Shown: positions 16,770-25,380, counted from the stretch's first letter. The stretch is 42,432 nucleotides of DNA from Oscillospiraceae bacterium (GCA_017465665.1 JAFTVU010000056.1:1-42432), one strand, 5' to 3'. The notes: generated by a model not told the origin, from the letters alone. Numbers and translations are program-made.

Positions 16770-18024
16770 GATCAGAAGCTCCCGCATAGGGGAGAAATGC
16801 TGTAAATATGTACACAGCAGCGGAGTGACTGTCTGCCTGTGCCCGATGGAGGGCTACTCTACCGTGAACGCACAGTTTGCGGTGAAGTTCGGCTCTGAGG
16901 ATAACCGTTACCGTATAAACGGCGGTGATATCGTTACTATTCCCGATGGTACAGCGCATTATCTGGAGCATAAGCTGTTTGAAAGTCCCGAAAAGGATGC
17001 AATTGCGCTGTTTGCGGAGACAGGTGCATCCTGCAATGCAGGAACATCATACGACAGCACCACATATTATTTCACCTGTGCCGATAACTTTGAACGTAAT
17101 CTGGAGATACTTCTGGATTTCGTGCAGCATCCGTTCTTCACTCCCGAAAATGTGGAGAAAGAGCGTGGCATAATCGGTCAGGAGATAACAATGTATCAGG
17201 ACAGTCCGGGCTGGTGCGTGCTGATGGAGCTGCTCAAGGGCGTATACAAGGAAAATCCTATAAAGACGGATATAGCAGGTACGATAGAGAGTATCGCAGA
17301 GATAACCGATAAGACTCTTTATGATGTATATAATGCTTTTTACAATCCATCCAATATGTATATAAGCATTGCAGGCAATTTTGATGTGGATAAGGCTATC
17401 GAGGTGTGCGAGCGCTGTTTGCTTCCAAGAACTCCCGAAAAGCTGGAGACTATTCAGCATACTGAGCCTTACGAGGTAGTAACTCACAGAACAGCAACAA
17501 AGATGCCTGTTGCAAAACCGCAGTTTGCCATCGGCTTCAAGCGTCCCGATGCAGACGGTAAAGAGGCGCTGGATGAATATGTCTACTATAATATGCTGGT
17601 GGATATCATTTTTGGAGATACCTCGGAGTTCTACAAGCGTATGAGAGACTGCGGGCTGCTGAATGACGCGTTCCGTGTGAGCGTGTTCATGGGCAGAGGC
17701 TATGTCCTGCCGCTGGTAACGGGTGAATCGGACGAGCCTGACAAGGTCTTCGAGGAGATGAAGAAGGAGCTGCGTAAGTTCAAGGCTGCTCCTCCCGACA
17801 AGGAGATATACGGACGTATCAAGAAGCAGACCTACGGCTCTGTTGTTCGCGGCTACAACAGCACCGAGACTGTATCTCAGTATATGATGGACGCGCTGCT
17901 TGCAGGGCTGCCGCCGTATTCTCTTGTGGATGCTGCGGCTGACGCAACATACGAAGAAATGTGCAGAAGACTTCAGATACTGGATGAGGAAAACTCCTGC
18001 ATTGCAATAATCGACCCTATCTGA
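16759..18024 (+). CDS. M16-family zinc metallopeptidase (YmfH-like)
   Basis: A 421-residue zinc peptidase. The inverted zinc motif is H67-Y-L-E70-H71, with downstream acidic ligands expected in the ERGIIGQEI segment (about 135-143). The rest follows the M16 two-domain repeat. It probably forms a heterodimer with the preceding HxxEH-less protein. The substrate is unknown. The start has a GGAGG site at 16749-16753, inside the upstream gene. No signal peptide is present. Confidence 0.92.
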   Translation: MIDEIRSSRIGEKCCKYVHSSGVTVCLCPMEGYSTVNAQFAVKFGSEDNRYRINGGDIVTIPDGTAHYLEHKLFESPEKDAIALFAETGASCNAGTSYDSTTYYFTCADNFERNLEILLDFVQHPFFTPENVEKERGIIGQEITMYQDSPGWCVLMELLKGVYKENPIKTDIAGTIESIAEITDKTLYDVYNAFYNPSNMYISIAGNFDVDKAIEVCERCLLPRTPEKLETIQHTEPYEVVTHRTATKMPVAKPQFAIGFKRPDADGKEALDEYVYYNMLVDIIFGDTSEFYKRMRDCGLLNDAFRVSVFMGRGYVLPLVTGESDEPDKVFEEMKKELRKFKAAPPDKEIYGRIKKQTYGSVVRGYNSTETVSQYMMDALLAGLPPYSLVDAAADATYEEMCRRLQILDEENSCIAIIDPI

Positions 18025-18040
18025 CGGAGGTAAAACACAA

Positions 18041-19186
18041 ATGACGGCATTACTCACAGCGGTCAATTCGGTCACTACAGAGCTTGAGATCGAATTTCCC
18101 AATCTTTTTAATGGAACAGCGATAAGCTATTACAGAGGCTTTGAGCTGTTCGGTATATCCATCTACTGGTATGGAGTGCTCATCACACTGGGCGTTATCC
18201 TCGGATATACTTACGCGCACATGCGCTGCAAGCAGTTCGGACTGGATAAGGAAAGAATGTTTGATGTGGTATTCGCGGCGCTCATCGGAGGATTTTTGGG
18301 CGCGCGTATATATTACTGCGTATTTACCACGCTGGATCCCAATTCAGGCAAGGATTACAACTTCATAACCATGTTCACTACTATCCGTGACGGCGGACTT
18401 GCCATTTACGGCGGTATCATCGGCGCATTCCTTGTGGGAATAGTTATGTGCAAGCTGCGTAAGGTCAATATCCGCGCAATGTTCGATATGGCTTCGCTTG
18501 GATTCCTTATCGGTCAGTGCATCGGCAGATGGGGCAATTTTGTTAATCAGGAGGCATACGGTGCTGTTGCTCCCGAGGGCTATCTTCTCGGCATGACGGG
18601 TACGATAATCAGCAGCAAGGTAGAGGCTGGTGCGGTGGTGCATCCCTGCTTCCTGTATGAGAGCATGTGGTGTCTGCTGGGCTTTGTACTGCTTCACTTC
18701 TACTCCAAGAAGCTGCGTACCTATGACGGAGAGATATTCCTGCTGTATATCGCATGGTATGGTCTGGGACGTGCTTTCATAGAGGGACTGCGTACAGACA
18801 GCCTGATGATTGGCGCTACTGATATCAGAGTATCTCAGGTGATCGCAGCCGTTACTTTCGTAGTGGCAGTGGTGCTGTTCATCGTGTTCAAGATACTCAC
18901 AGAAAAGAAGAATATCCCTCTGTGGGTGAACTCCGAGGGCTGGACGGAGATGCAGGAGCAGTACCGTCTTGAGGAGGAGAATAAAACCGCAAAGAAAAAG
19001 GCTAAGGAGAATGAGCAGGCAGAAAGCATACTTGCCGCAGACGCAGATGATATTGATGAGATATCTGACGACGAAGTGACCGATGAAGATGAAGCAGATG
19101 AGGTCACTGAGGAACAGGATCACGCTCCCGAAGAGGAGATAAACGAAGATATTAATGAAAATGACAACGAAAGTGAGGACAACTGA
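18041..19186 (+). CDS. lgt: Prolipoprotein diacylglyceryl transferase Lgt with acidic tail
   Basis: Lgt moves diacylglycerol from phosphatidylglycerol to the lipobox Cys of prelipoproteins. Seven membrane helices are readable. Signature segments include [25 protein letters not shown] and the [13 protein letters not shown] motif. The enzyme core ends near residue 285. A further 95 or so residues follow, first Lys/Glu-rich then very acidic (repeated [13 protein letters not shown]-type runs) to the C-terminus. That tail is cytoplasmic by topology and is absent from standard Lgt (about 260-290 residues). It should process the two lipoproteins encoded near 24 kb. It sits between the M16 pair and folD. 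Confidence 0.95.
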   Translation: MTALLTAVNSVTTELEIEFPNLFNGTAISYYRGFELFGISIYWYGVLITLGVILGYTYAHMRCKQFGLDKERMFDVVFAALIGGFLGARIYYCVFTTLDPNSGKDYNFITMFTTIRDGGLAIYGGIIGAFLVGIVMCKLRKVNIRAMFDMASLGFLIGQCIGRWGNFVNQEAYGAVAPEGYLLGMTGTIISSKVEAGAVVHPCFLYESMWCLLGFVLLHFYSKKLRTYDGEIFLLYIAWYGLGRAFIEGLRTDSLMIGATDIRVSQVIAAVTFVVAVVLFIVFKILTEKKNIPLWVNSEGWTEMQEQYRLEEENKTAKKKAKENEQAESILAADADDIDEISDDEVTDEDEADEVTEEQDHAPEEEINEDINENDNESEDN

Positions 19187-19187
19187 T

Positions 19188-20027
19188 ATGGCAGCACAGA
19201 TCATCGACGGAAAGGCAGTTTCTGCAAAGGTAAAGGAAGAGGTAAGACAGGAGATCGAGCGTGAGGGTCTCGAAGTAGGTCTGGCGGTAGTTATCGTAGG
19301 TGACGATCCTGCAAGCCGCGTGTATGTAAACAACAAGAAAAAGGCTTGCGAGGTATGTGGTATCAAGAGCTATGAGTACGCGCTTCCTGCTGAGACTACA
19401 GAGGAGGAACTGCTGGAGCTGGTTGATACTCTCAACGCGGACAAGAACGTAAACGGTATCCTTGTACAGCTTCCTCTGCCAAAGCATCTTAATGAGGAAA
19501 AGGTGATAGAGCGTATCAGCCCTCTGAAGGATGTTGACGCTTTCCACGCAGCTAATGTCGGCAAGATAATGATCGGTAACTATGCGTTCCTGCCCTGCAC
19601 TCCCGCAGGCTGCATGGAGCTCATCCACAGCGCAGGTATCGATGTAAGCGGCAAGGAGTGCGTGGTGATCGGTCGTTCAAATATCGTAGGCAAGCCCATG
19701 GCTATGCTGCTGCTGCATGAGAACGGTACAGTTACAGTATGCCATTCCCGTACAAAGGATCTCAAGGAAGTATGCCGCCGTGCGGATATCCTTGTAGCGG
19801 CAGTAGGCAGAGCGAACTTTGTTACTGCTGATATGGTTAAGGATGGCGCAGTAGTTATCGATGTGGGTATCAACCGCACAGAGGATGGCAAGCTTTGCGG
19901 CGACGTTAAGTTTGACGAGGTTTCCGAAAAGGCTTCCTTTATCACTCCTGTACCTGGCGGTGTTGGCCCTATGACTATTGCAATGCTGATGAAGAATACT
20001 GTTATGGCTAAGCGCATCCAGGGCTGA
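19188..20027 (+). CDS. folD: Methylenetetrahydrofolate dehydrogenase/cyclohydrolase FolD
   Basis: Bifunctional FolD converts methylene-THF to formyl-THF. The start chosen is ATG 19188 ([15 protein letters not shown]), which aligns with the family N-terminus. An in-frame ATG 33 bases earlier lies inside the acidic lgt tail and is less likely. Visible motifs are [29 protein letters not shown] and the NADP loop [15 protein letters not shown], with [13 protein letters not shown] at the end. It spans 279 residues, the normal length. The stop overlaps the start of a small membrane protein gene by one base. Confidence 0.95.
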   Translation: MAAQIIDGKAVSAKVKEEVRQEIEREGLEVGLAVVIVGDDPASRVYVNNKKKACEVCGIKSYEYALPAETTEEELLELVDTLNADKNVNGILVQLPLPKHLNEEKVIERISPLKDVDAFHAANVGKIMIGNYAFLPCTPAGCMELIHSAGIDVSGKECVVIGRSNIVGKPMAMLLLHENGTVTVCHSRTKDLKEVCRRADILVAAVGRANFVTADMVKDGAVVIDVGINRTEDGKLCGDVKFDEVSEKASFITPVPGGVGPMTIAMLMKNTVMAKRIQG

Positions 20028-20203
20028 TGAAGAATAACGCAAAGCCCTTTCTGAAAAACGCGGTGCTGCTTACTGTGATACTTGGTATCATCATCTTTTT
20101 CATGCCCGAATGGGGTGTGGCTCAGGTGATAATAGTGCTGCTTGTTGCTTCGCTTGCAGGTGGTCAGTGGGCGTTATGGGTGTATATGAGAAAGAGCAGA
20201 TAA
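20027..20203 (+). CDS. 58-residue two-helix membrane protein
   Basis: A short open frame starts at the ATG of the TGATG junction with folD and ends at TAA 20201-20203. It encodes 58 residues: a basic N-terminus ([11 protein letters not shown]), a hydrophobic helix (about 12-26), a short MPEWG turn, a second helix (about 31-53) and a basic end (YMRKSR). Charge distribution predicts both ends inside. The one-base overlap with folD implies translational re-initiation. No family is recognised. Confidence 0.65.
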   Translation: MKNNAKPFLKNAVLLTVILGIIIFFMPEWGVAQVIIVLLVASLAGGQWALWVYMRKSR

Positions 20204-20282
20204 TATTTCTGATATTACCATAAAAATCATAGATGTGGATCGTATATCATTTATACAGGCATGTTGTAACCCGAAAGAATAA

Positions 20283-20336
20283 CATCGGGGCAGAGAACTC
20301 ACCCCGATGAAAGGTGTGTTTTCTGCCCCTTTATAT
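20283..20336. terminator. Terminator region with two mutually exclusive stems
   Basis: Two 8-bp stems share the same GGGG. CATCGGGG (20283-20290) pairs with CCCCGATG (20302-20309), and GGGGCAGA (20287-20294) pairs with TCTGCCCC (20322-20329), the latter followed by TTTATATTT. The second is a plausible plus-strand terminator after folD. The first would prevent it. The region also lies just past the mazF stop on the other strand. Confidence 0.6.
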
Positions 20337-20360
20337 TTGATGTCAGAATTGCATGATGTT

Positions 20361-20702
20361 TTATAGTCCGAAGCTTACGGAAAGAGCGCTGTTCACCTGC
20401 GACATCGCGTCACTGTCCAGCTCGCCCATGCGTTCCTTGAGACGCCGTTTATCCAATGTACGCACCTGTTCGAGAAGCACCACCGAATCCTTTGCAAGAC
20501 CGCAGGCGGAGGCGTTTAGCTCGATGTGCGTCGGCAGCTTGTTTTTTTCTTTCTGGCTTGTTATAGCAGCGGCAATGACGGTGGGACTGTGCTTGTTTCC
20601 TATGTCGTTCTGGACTATCAGTACAGGTCTTACGCCGCCCTGCTCTGAGCCTACCACAGGGCTCAGATCCGCATAATATATTTCCCCGCGTTTTACTAAC
20701 AT
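20361..20702 (-). CDS. mazF: MazF/PemK-family endoribonuclease toxin
   Basis: A 113-residue MazF-type mRNA interferase. It opens with [31 protein letters not shown], the family signature, followed by [10 protein letters not shown] and a LPTHIEL strand. Length and motifs match active EndoA/MazF proteins. A MazE-type antitoxin gene is normally directly upstream. Here the 160 bases upstream contain only the divergent dgt control region. The antitoxin must lie elsewhere, be replaced, or be absent. An AAAGGA site precedes the start. Confidence 0.93.
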   Translation of the reverse strand: MLVKRGEIYYADLSPVVGSEQGGVRPVLIVQNDIGNKHSPTVIAAAITSQKEKNKLPTHIELNASACGLAKDSVVLLEQVRTLDKRRLKERMGELDSDAMSQVNSALSVSFGL

Positions 20703-20731
20703 TTTGTAACCATTCCTTTCGCAGTTTTCCT

Positions 20732-20805
20732 GATATTCACAGAGGGCTTTGTCACATATATTATTGTCTTTCGTAAATTGAGTTATTCAATACTCTGTGA
20801 ATATC
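20732..20805. repeat. 13-bp inverted repeat between mazF and dgt
   Basis: GATATTCACAGAG at 20732-20744 and its exact reverse complement CTCTGTGAATATC at 20793-20805 are 48 bases apart. Each copy reads toward its own gene as CTCTGTGAATATCA. The dgt-side copy overlaps a likely -10 (TATCAT at 20802-20807, with TTGAGT at 20778-20783). This suggests a shared operator pair. A further 8-bp palindrome, GGGATATT/AATATCCC (20824-20846), lies just before the dgt ribosome site. Confidence 0.6.
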
Positions 20806-20862
20806 ATTACATTTTATTCCCGTGGGATATTTATTGTTAATATCCCGCAAAAGGAGAAGATC

Positions 20863-22290
20863 ATGCCCGAACTTTCATGGGATAAGCTGCTCTCGCCCAA
20901 GAGAAGCAGAGAATTTGTCCGCGTAAATTCTGATGATGTGCGTTCTGAGTTCCGCAAGGATTATCACCGCATAATCGGCAGTGCGTCGTTTAGACGTCTG
21001 CAGGATAAAACGCAGGTATTTCCTCTTGACAGGGGAGATTTCGTCCGCACAAGGCTTACGCATTCGCTGGAGGTCTCCTCCTTTGCAGGCTCGCTCGGAG
21101 ATACTGTGTTCCGCAGGCTGCAGCAGACAGGATATGCTGAGATAACGGCAGAAGTCCGTGAGGCATGCTGCGATATCCTTGAGTGTGCGGGGCTGGTGCA
21201 TGATATCGGTAATCCTCCTTTCGGGCATTTCGGTGAGTACACCATCCGTGAGTGGTTCAGTACACATCTTTCCGAGCTGAGCTATCTCGGAAAGCCTGTA
21301 GACAGCCTGCTTTCTGACAGAATGAAAGGCGATCTGCTGAACTTCGAGGGTAATGCACAGGCTCTGCGTGTGCTGACCAAACTGCATTATCTTATCGATG
21401 AGCACGGTATGAATCTCACCTATGGCTTGCTCAATACGATAATAAAGTACCCTGTGACATCGCTTGGTATCGACAAGAAAAGTGGAAATATCAAGGATAA
21501 GAAGATGGGCTATTATCTTACTGAGGACTCCCTTTACCGTGATATAGTGTCTGCTACGGGTGCAGTTGATTGTCGCTATCCGCTGACGTTCCTGCTGGAG
21601 GCGGCGGACGATATTGCCTACAAGACTGCGGATATAGAGGATGCAGTCAAGAAAGGCATGATTAGCTATCAGCAGCTTCTGGATGAGCTGCACAGCGAGC
21701 GTTTTGTCTCACGCTGTGAGAATGAAGCTCAGCGTGAAATGCTTGAACTTGCAGCGGATAAGCTGATGCACTGCCGCGAAAAGGCTGAAGCAAAGGGTAT
21801 GCCCTCGCCCGAGGAGAATGCGGTGCAGAACTGGATAGTCGCAATGCAGGGCAAGATGATCTACGCTGCATCAGATGCATTCGTGGATAATTACACAGCT
21901 ATAATGAACGGCTGCATGACAAACGAGCTGCTGGCAGCTTCTTCTGTGGCTGTGCTGGCGTATGCACTCAGTGATATTGCGTACAGATACGCATTCCAGT
22001 CAAAGGAGATACTGAAGATAGAGCTTGCCGTAGGCAATATGATGGATTTCCTGATGGAACGGCTGACAGGCGCGGCACTCAGGTTTGAAACTCCGCAGCA
22101 GCGCATTACAGACAGCAAGATGATATCTGTGATATCAGAGAATTACCTCAAGATATGCCGCATGGAGTGCGAGGGTAGATCTGAGGCAGAACAGGCGTAT
22201 CACAGGCTGATGCTTGTTACTGATTATATCTGTGGCATGACGGATGGCTTTGCAAGAGAGCTTTACCGCGAGATAGCGGGTATTTCATAA
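20863..22290 (+). CDS. dgt: dGTP triphosphohydrolase family protein (HD domain)
   Basis: Dgt hydrolyses dGTP to deoxyguanosine and triphosphate. HD-domain metal residues are seen in LTHSLEVSSFAG and CAGLVHDIGNPPFGHFGEYT, and the ADDIAYKTADIEDAVKKG block is typical of the family. The start was chosen at MPELSWDKLLSPKR, which has an AAGGAGA site 6 bases upstream. An earlier in-frame ATG (20797) lies in the inverted-repeat control region and lacks a site. The product is 475 residues. It is divergent from mazF. Confidence 0.93.
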   Translation: MPELSWDKLLSPKRSREFVRVNSDDVRSEFRKDYHRIIGSASFRRLQDKTQVFPLDRGDFVRTRLTHSLEVSSFAGSLGDTVFRRLQQTGYAEITAEVREACCDILECAGLVHDIGNPPFGHFGEYTIREWFSTHLSELSYLGKPVDSLLSDRMKGDLLNFEGNAQALRVLTKLHYLIDEHGMNLTYGLLNTIIKYPVTSLGIDKKSGNIKDKKMGYYLTEDSLYRDIVSATGAVDCRYPLTFLLEAADDIAYKTADIEDAVKKGMISYQQLLDELHSERFVSRCENEAQREMLELAADKLMHCREKAEAKGMPSPEENAVQNWIVAMQGKMIYAASDAFVDNYTAIMNGCMTNELLAASSVAVLAYALSDIAYRYAFQSKEILKIELAVGNMMDFLMERLTGAALRFETPQQRITDSKMISVISENYLKICRMECEGRSEAEQAYHRLMLVTDYICGMTDGFARELYREIAGIS

Positions 22291-22312
22291 TTTGGTTTGG
22301 AGGGTGTATTAT

Positions 22313-22987
22313 ATGGAAGAGATGGTAAGATACCGCAGTGAGACTGAAAAGGTGCTCAATAAGGGCGAATTCAAGTGCGCTTATGATCGCGAGATGATAT
22401 ATCTGGCGATAATCGGTGCGATACTGGTCGTATCACTTATAGTTGTATTACCTGTTATATTTTACATTGTAAGTTTTATGGGAAGACGAGGTCGCTTAGA
22501 TGCTTTAATCGTAATGCTGATACCGTTCTATCTCATTTTTGGTTCGCTTTTTGCTATTATATTGAACGGACGTACCTGCCATTATGACGCAGGTGAAAAG
22601 GAATTCATCATAACAGGTCCCGGCAAACGCAAAGAGTTCTTCTATTACGATGATGTGCAGGATATCCGCACCGAGGAGCTGAAGCTGTTCGGAAAGAAGC
22701 GAGGATACATCGTGACTGTTACAACGGGCGTCCGTGATATTGAGTACCGTTACATATTCGGTAAGAACAAGGTGTTCACAGGAATAGACGGTACGCCGTT
22801 CTATTATCTTGGTCTCAACAGCGGTCTGTATGTGAAAACTCGTCCGAATCTGGATAATAACATGGATACTAATGATATCAATATGATGTTTGAAAGTATG
22901 ATGGTGGAGCAGATCACCAGGAAAAATATTAATGCTACTGAATCAGATGGTATGACAAGTATGAATCAGATAAGGAGAGATATATGA
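22313..22987 (+). CDS. Membrane protein with PH-like cytoplasmic domain, paralogue 1
   Basis: A 224-residue protein of unknown function. It has two membrane helices (about 27-52 and 62-83), then a beta-rich domain: HYDAGEKEFIITGP, EFFYYDDVQDI, a basic YIVTVTTG strand and a TPFYYLGLNSGL end. This fold pattern resembles bacterial PH-like domains. ATG 22313 is preferred because GGAGGG lies 9 bases upstream. The next gene is a clear paralogue, sharing an x-GE-x-x-F-x-ITxPxxxKExFYYxDV core, and overlaps it by four bases. Both follow dgt and precede the lipoprotein/rSAM genes on the same strand. Confidence 0.75.
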   Translation: MEEMVRYRSETEKVLNKGEFKCAYDREMIYLAIIGAILVVSLIVVLPVIFYIVSFMGRRGRLDALIVMLIPFYLIFGSLFAIILNGRTCHYDAGEKEFIITGPGKRKEFFYYDDVQDIRTEELKLFGKKRGYIVTVTTGVRDIEYRYIFGKNKVFTGIDGTPFYYLGLNSGLYVKTRPNLDNNMDTNDINMMFESMMVEQITRKNINATESDGMTSMNQIRRDI

Positions 22988-23652
22988 GCGAGGATAAGGC
23001 TCTCATTACCCGAAAAGGTACATTTAAATGCATAAGCAAGGCAGCGGATCTCTTTTCCGCACTGCTTGTTGTGGGGCTGTTTTTTATTGCGGCGATATTT
23101 CTGTTGTCCTTAATAAATTTCGGAGAGGATATAAATATGATGCTTCGCCGTGCAGCGGCAATATGTATCATCATGGAAGGAACGTTTGCTGCTATACGTG
23201 TTATGCTCTCTCTTGGACGGGAATACACATATGAATCAGGCGAGAGTGACTTCGTTATTACAGACCCCAACGGAGATAAGGAATATTTCTATTACACTGA
23301 TGTATCAGCGGTGGAGTATGCTCCCATCTATAGCAGAAAGACAATTGTCGGATATACGGTGAAGATAGCTTCAGGAATACGTATGGTGAACTACCGCTTC
23401 GTTTTCGGTGCGAATGCGGATAATAAATCTACCGCAGCTACACCGTTCTATTGCCTTGAGGTCAATTCGGGTCTGCGTGAGCCTGAGGAATTCGGAGTGG
23501 ACAAGGAGCAGATCATGGCTCAGTTTGAGCGTATGCAGAAAAGCCAGAAAGCGGAGAAGAAAAAAAGCACACGCGCACAGCGTGAAAAGGAATTGCTGGA
23601 AAGCATCCAACAGGAAAATGCACAGTCTGAAAGCCCTAAAGATGAAGAATAA
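22984..23652 (+). CDS. Membrane protein with PH-like cytoplasmic domain, paralogue 2
   Basis: A 222-residue paralogue of the preceding protein. Two membrane helices (about 23-45 and 53-76) are followed by the same beta-rich core (YESGESDFVITDP, KEYFYYTDVSAVEY, GYTVKIASGIRMVNYRFVFG, TPFYCLEVNSGL). It differs by a C-terminal basic coiled-coil tail rich in Lys, Glu and Gln (about 175-222). The start overlaps the upstream stop (ATGA). Function unknown. The tandem duplication suggests a heteromeric membrane complex, which is inference. Confidence 0.75.
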   Translation: MSEDKALITRKGTFKCISKAADLFSALLVVGLFFIAAIFLLSLINFGEDINMMLRRAAAICIIMEGTFAAIRVMLSLGREYTYESGESDFVITDPNGDKEYFYYTDVSAVEYAPIYSRKTIVGYTVKIASGIRMVNYRFVFGANADNKSTAATPFYCLEVNSGLREPEEFGVDKEQIMAQFERMQKSQKAEKKKSTRAQREKELLESIQQENAQSESPKDEE

Positions 23653-23700
23653 CGCAACCATTACGTTGGTTTAACGGTTTTATTATTAAGAGGTGATGAT

Positions 23701-24027
23701 ATGAAGCCGAAAAAAGCTATACTTACATTAGCGGCGGTAACTGCGCTGTTCAGTGCAGGCGGCTGTGATCTGAACAACAACGTATGTGTATACGGTCCAC
23801 CGCCTGATGATTACACCACGAAGCCTCGTCCTACAGCGGTGCAGACTACCACATTCGATCCCGCTCAGAATATCCCTGAGGAGGTTTATGGTCCGCCGAT
23901 AGATTTCAGTGAGACTGTGGAGCTTACAGCGGAGGACACGTCTGATACCGAGGATCATACAGATGAAACAGCAGAAACATCCGACACTGCCGAAACGGCA
24001 GATACAGTTGATTCAGAGGAGGAATGA
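23701..24027 (+). CDS. Lipoprotein with two VYGPP motifs (rSAM-associated), copy 1
   Basis: A 108-residue secreted lipoprotein candidate. A basic N-terminus and hydrophobic stretch lead to SAGGC with the lipidation Cys at 22 (a weak lipobox, Ala at -3). The mature part has VYGPPPDDY at 30-38 and VYGPPIDF at 62-69, then an acidic Thr/Asp/Glu-rich tail (75-108). Repeated VYGPP in tandem with a downstream radical SAM/SPASM enzyme fits the rSAM/lipoprotein arrangement I recall from gut bacteria. The motif is a likely modification site, by inference. The stop overlaps the next gene region; an AGAGGTG site precedes the start. Confidence 0.8.
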   Translation: MKPKKAILTLAAVTALFSAGGCDLNNNVCVYGPPPDDYTTKPRPTAVQTTTFDPAQNIPEEVYGPPIDFSETVELTAEDTSDTEDHTDETAETSDTAETADTVDSEEE

Positions 24028-24029
24028 GC

Positions 24030-24272
24030 ATGAAGAAGTTTCCGAAGAAGATAGCCGCCGCAGCAACATTATTTGCGGCAACGCTTAACCTTAACGGCTG
24101 CGTTTACGGCCCGCCGCCCGAGGATTATGATGAGCAGCAGAGCATCCCTTACGGATACAGGGATGAATACTCGCCTGAGATAAACGTGAATCAGAACGTA
24201 TATGGTCCGCCGCCATCTATGGAGGATGCGGAAGAAAACAACGATACCAACGGAGACAGTATAAATGAATGA
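24030..24272 (+). CDS. Lipoprotein with two VYGPPP motifs (rSAM-associated), copy 2
   Basis: An 80-residue lipoprotein. A good lipobox LNGC places the lipidated Cys at 24, and VYGPPPEDY begins at the very next residue (25-33). A second VYGPPP is at 57-62. The tail is acidic and Asn-rich. It differs in sequence from copy 1 but keeps the motif and spacing, so the motif is what selection has kept. ATG 24030 is chosen over ATG 24024 because AGGAGG (24017-24022) is 7 bases away. It overlaps the rSAM gene by 8 bases. Confidence 0.8.
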   Translation: MKKFPKKIAAAATLFAATLNLNGCVYGPPPEDYDEQQSIPYGYRDEYSPEINVNQNVYGPPPSMEDAEENNDTNGDSINE

Positions 24273-25332
24273 GGTCAAGACAGAGCATCTTAAAATGCTT
24301 GCTGAATACAAAGAAAAGCTGATGAAAGAGCCTAAGCTGAAGTTCCTTTTCCTGGAGCTTACCATGCGCTGCAATGAGAATTGCCTGCACTGCGGAAGTC
24401 ACTGCAATGATGTGCAGAGCGAAGAACTGGATGAATACACGATCATGGGATTTCTCGATAAGATAAAAAAGGATTTCGGCACTGAGGACACCATGCTTTG
24501 TGTTACAGGCGGAGAACCGCTGCTTCGCAGGGAATTTTTCGATATCATGACTTATGCACACAGGCTTGGATTTCGCTGGGGTATGACAAGTAACGGAATA
24601 CTCATCAACGATATGACGGCAAAGCACCTTGCAAGAGCTGGTATGAGCACGATTTCTGTCAGCATTGATGGCCTTAAGGACACTCATGACTGGTTCAGAA
24701 GAACTCCTAAGGGATATGCCAAGGCAATGAAAGGCATCAAGGCGCTTGTGGATAACGGAAGCTTTAAGCATGTGCAGATCACTACTGTTGTACACAAGAG
24801 GAATATTGATGAGCTTGAAGAGCTTTTCAGGATAGTGTCAGAGGCAGATGTGGATTCCTGGCGTGTCATCAACATCGAGCCTATAGGCAGAGCAAAGCAG
24901 CATCCCGAGCTTCTGCTGGACGATGATGATTACCGTACCCTGTTCAATTTCATAAAGGAAAAGCGAGAAAAGGGCTTCCCTGTGCAGTACGGATGTACTC
25001 ACTATCTCGGTCTGGATTATGAGCGTGAGGTGCGCGATTGGTATTTCCTCTGCAATGCAGGTATATATACTGCCAGCATTATGGCGAATGGTGATATCGG
25101 CGCATGTCTTGATATTGAGCGCAGACCCGAAACTATCATGGGAAATATCCTTACCGATGATTTCACAGAGGTGTGGAAGAACAAGTTCGAGATATTCAGA
25201 AAGCCCCTTGCCGATATGAATGAGAAGTGCTCCGCGTGTGAATCCAAGCAGTTCTGCGGCGGTGGCTCCTGTCATAGCTGGGATTATGATAACAATGAGC
25301 AGCAGGTATGCTTCAAGGATGTTTTATTCTGA
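24265..25332 (+). CDS. Radical SAM/SPASM enzyme, probable maturase of the VYGPP lipoproteins
   Basis: A 355-residue radical SAM enzyme. The SAM cluster is C36-x3-C40-x2-C43, and VTGGEPLLR forms the GGE motif. The TIM-barrel core continues through SVSIDGLKDTHDWFRR. From about 265 to the end there is a SPASM domain with many Cys, including C322, C325, C331, C336 and C349, enough for one or two auxiliary 4Fe-4S clusters. SPASM enzymes usually modify ribosomal peptides or proteins. The gene begins inside the second lipoprotein gene, so coupling is tight. No transporter or protease is adjacent, consistent with a substrate exported as a lipoprotein. Confidence 0.88.
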   Translation: MNEVKTEHLKMLAEYKEKLMKEPKLKFLFLELTMRCNENCLHCGSHCNDVQSEELDEYTIMGFLDKIKKDFGTEDTMLCVTGGEPLLRREFFDIMTYAHRLGFRWGMTSNGILINDMTAKHLARAGMSTISVSIDGLKDTHDWFRRTPKGYAKAMKGIKALVDNGSFKHVQITTVVHKRNIDELEELFRIVSEADVDSWRVINIEPIGRAKQHPELLLDDDDYRTLFNFIKEKREKGFPVQYGCTHYLGLDYEREVRDWYFLCNAGIYTASIMANGDIGACLDIERRPETIMGNILTDDFTEVWKNKFEIFRKPLADMNEKCSACESKQFCGGGSCHSWDYDNNEQQVCFKDVLF

Positions 25333-25340
25333 TACATCAA

Positions 25341-25374
25341 AAGGGCGGATAATATCCGCCCTTAAAATTTTGTT
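25341..25374 (+). terminator. Rho-independent terminator after the rSAM gene
   Basis: AAGGGCGGAT (25341-25350) pairs with ATCCGCCCTT (25354-25363), followed by AAAATTTTGTTT. It closes the lipoprotein/rSAM transcript and precedes the purD promoter. Confidence 0.85.
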
Positions 25375-25380
25375 TACATA

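Noticed and set aside
20797-20862. Earlier ATG for dgt
   Set aside because: Lies in the control region with no ribosome site; 20863 has AAGGAGA and matches the family start.
22292-22312. Upstream start of the first PH-like gene
   Set aside because: TTG start overlapping the ribosome site; ATG 22313 fits better.
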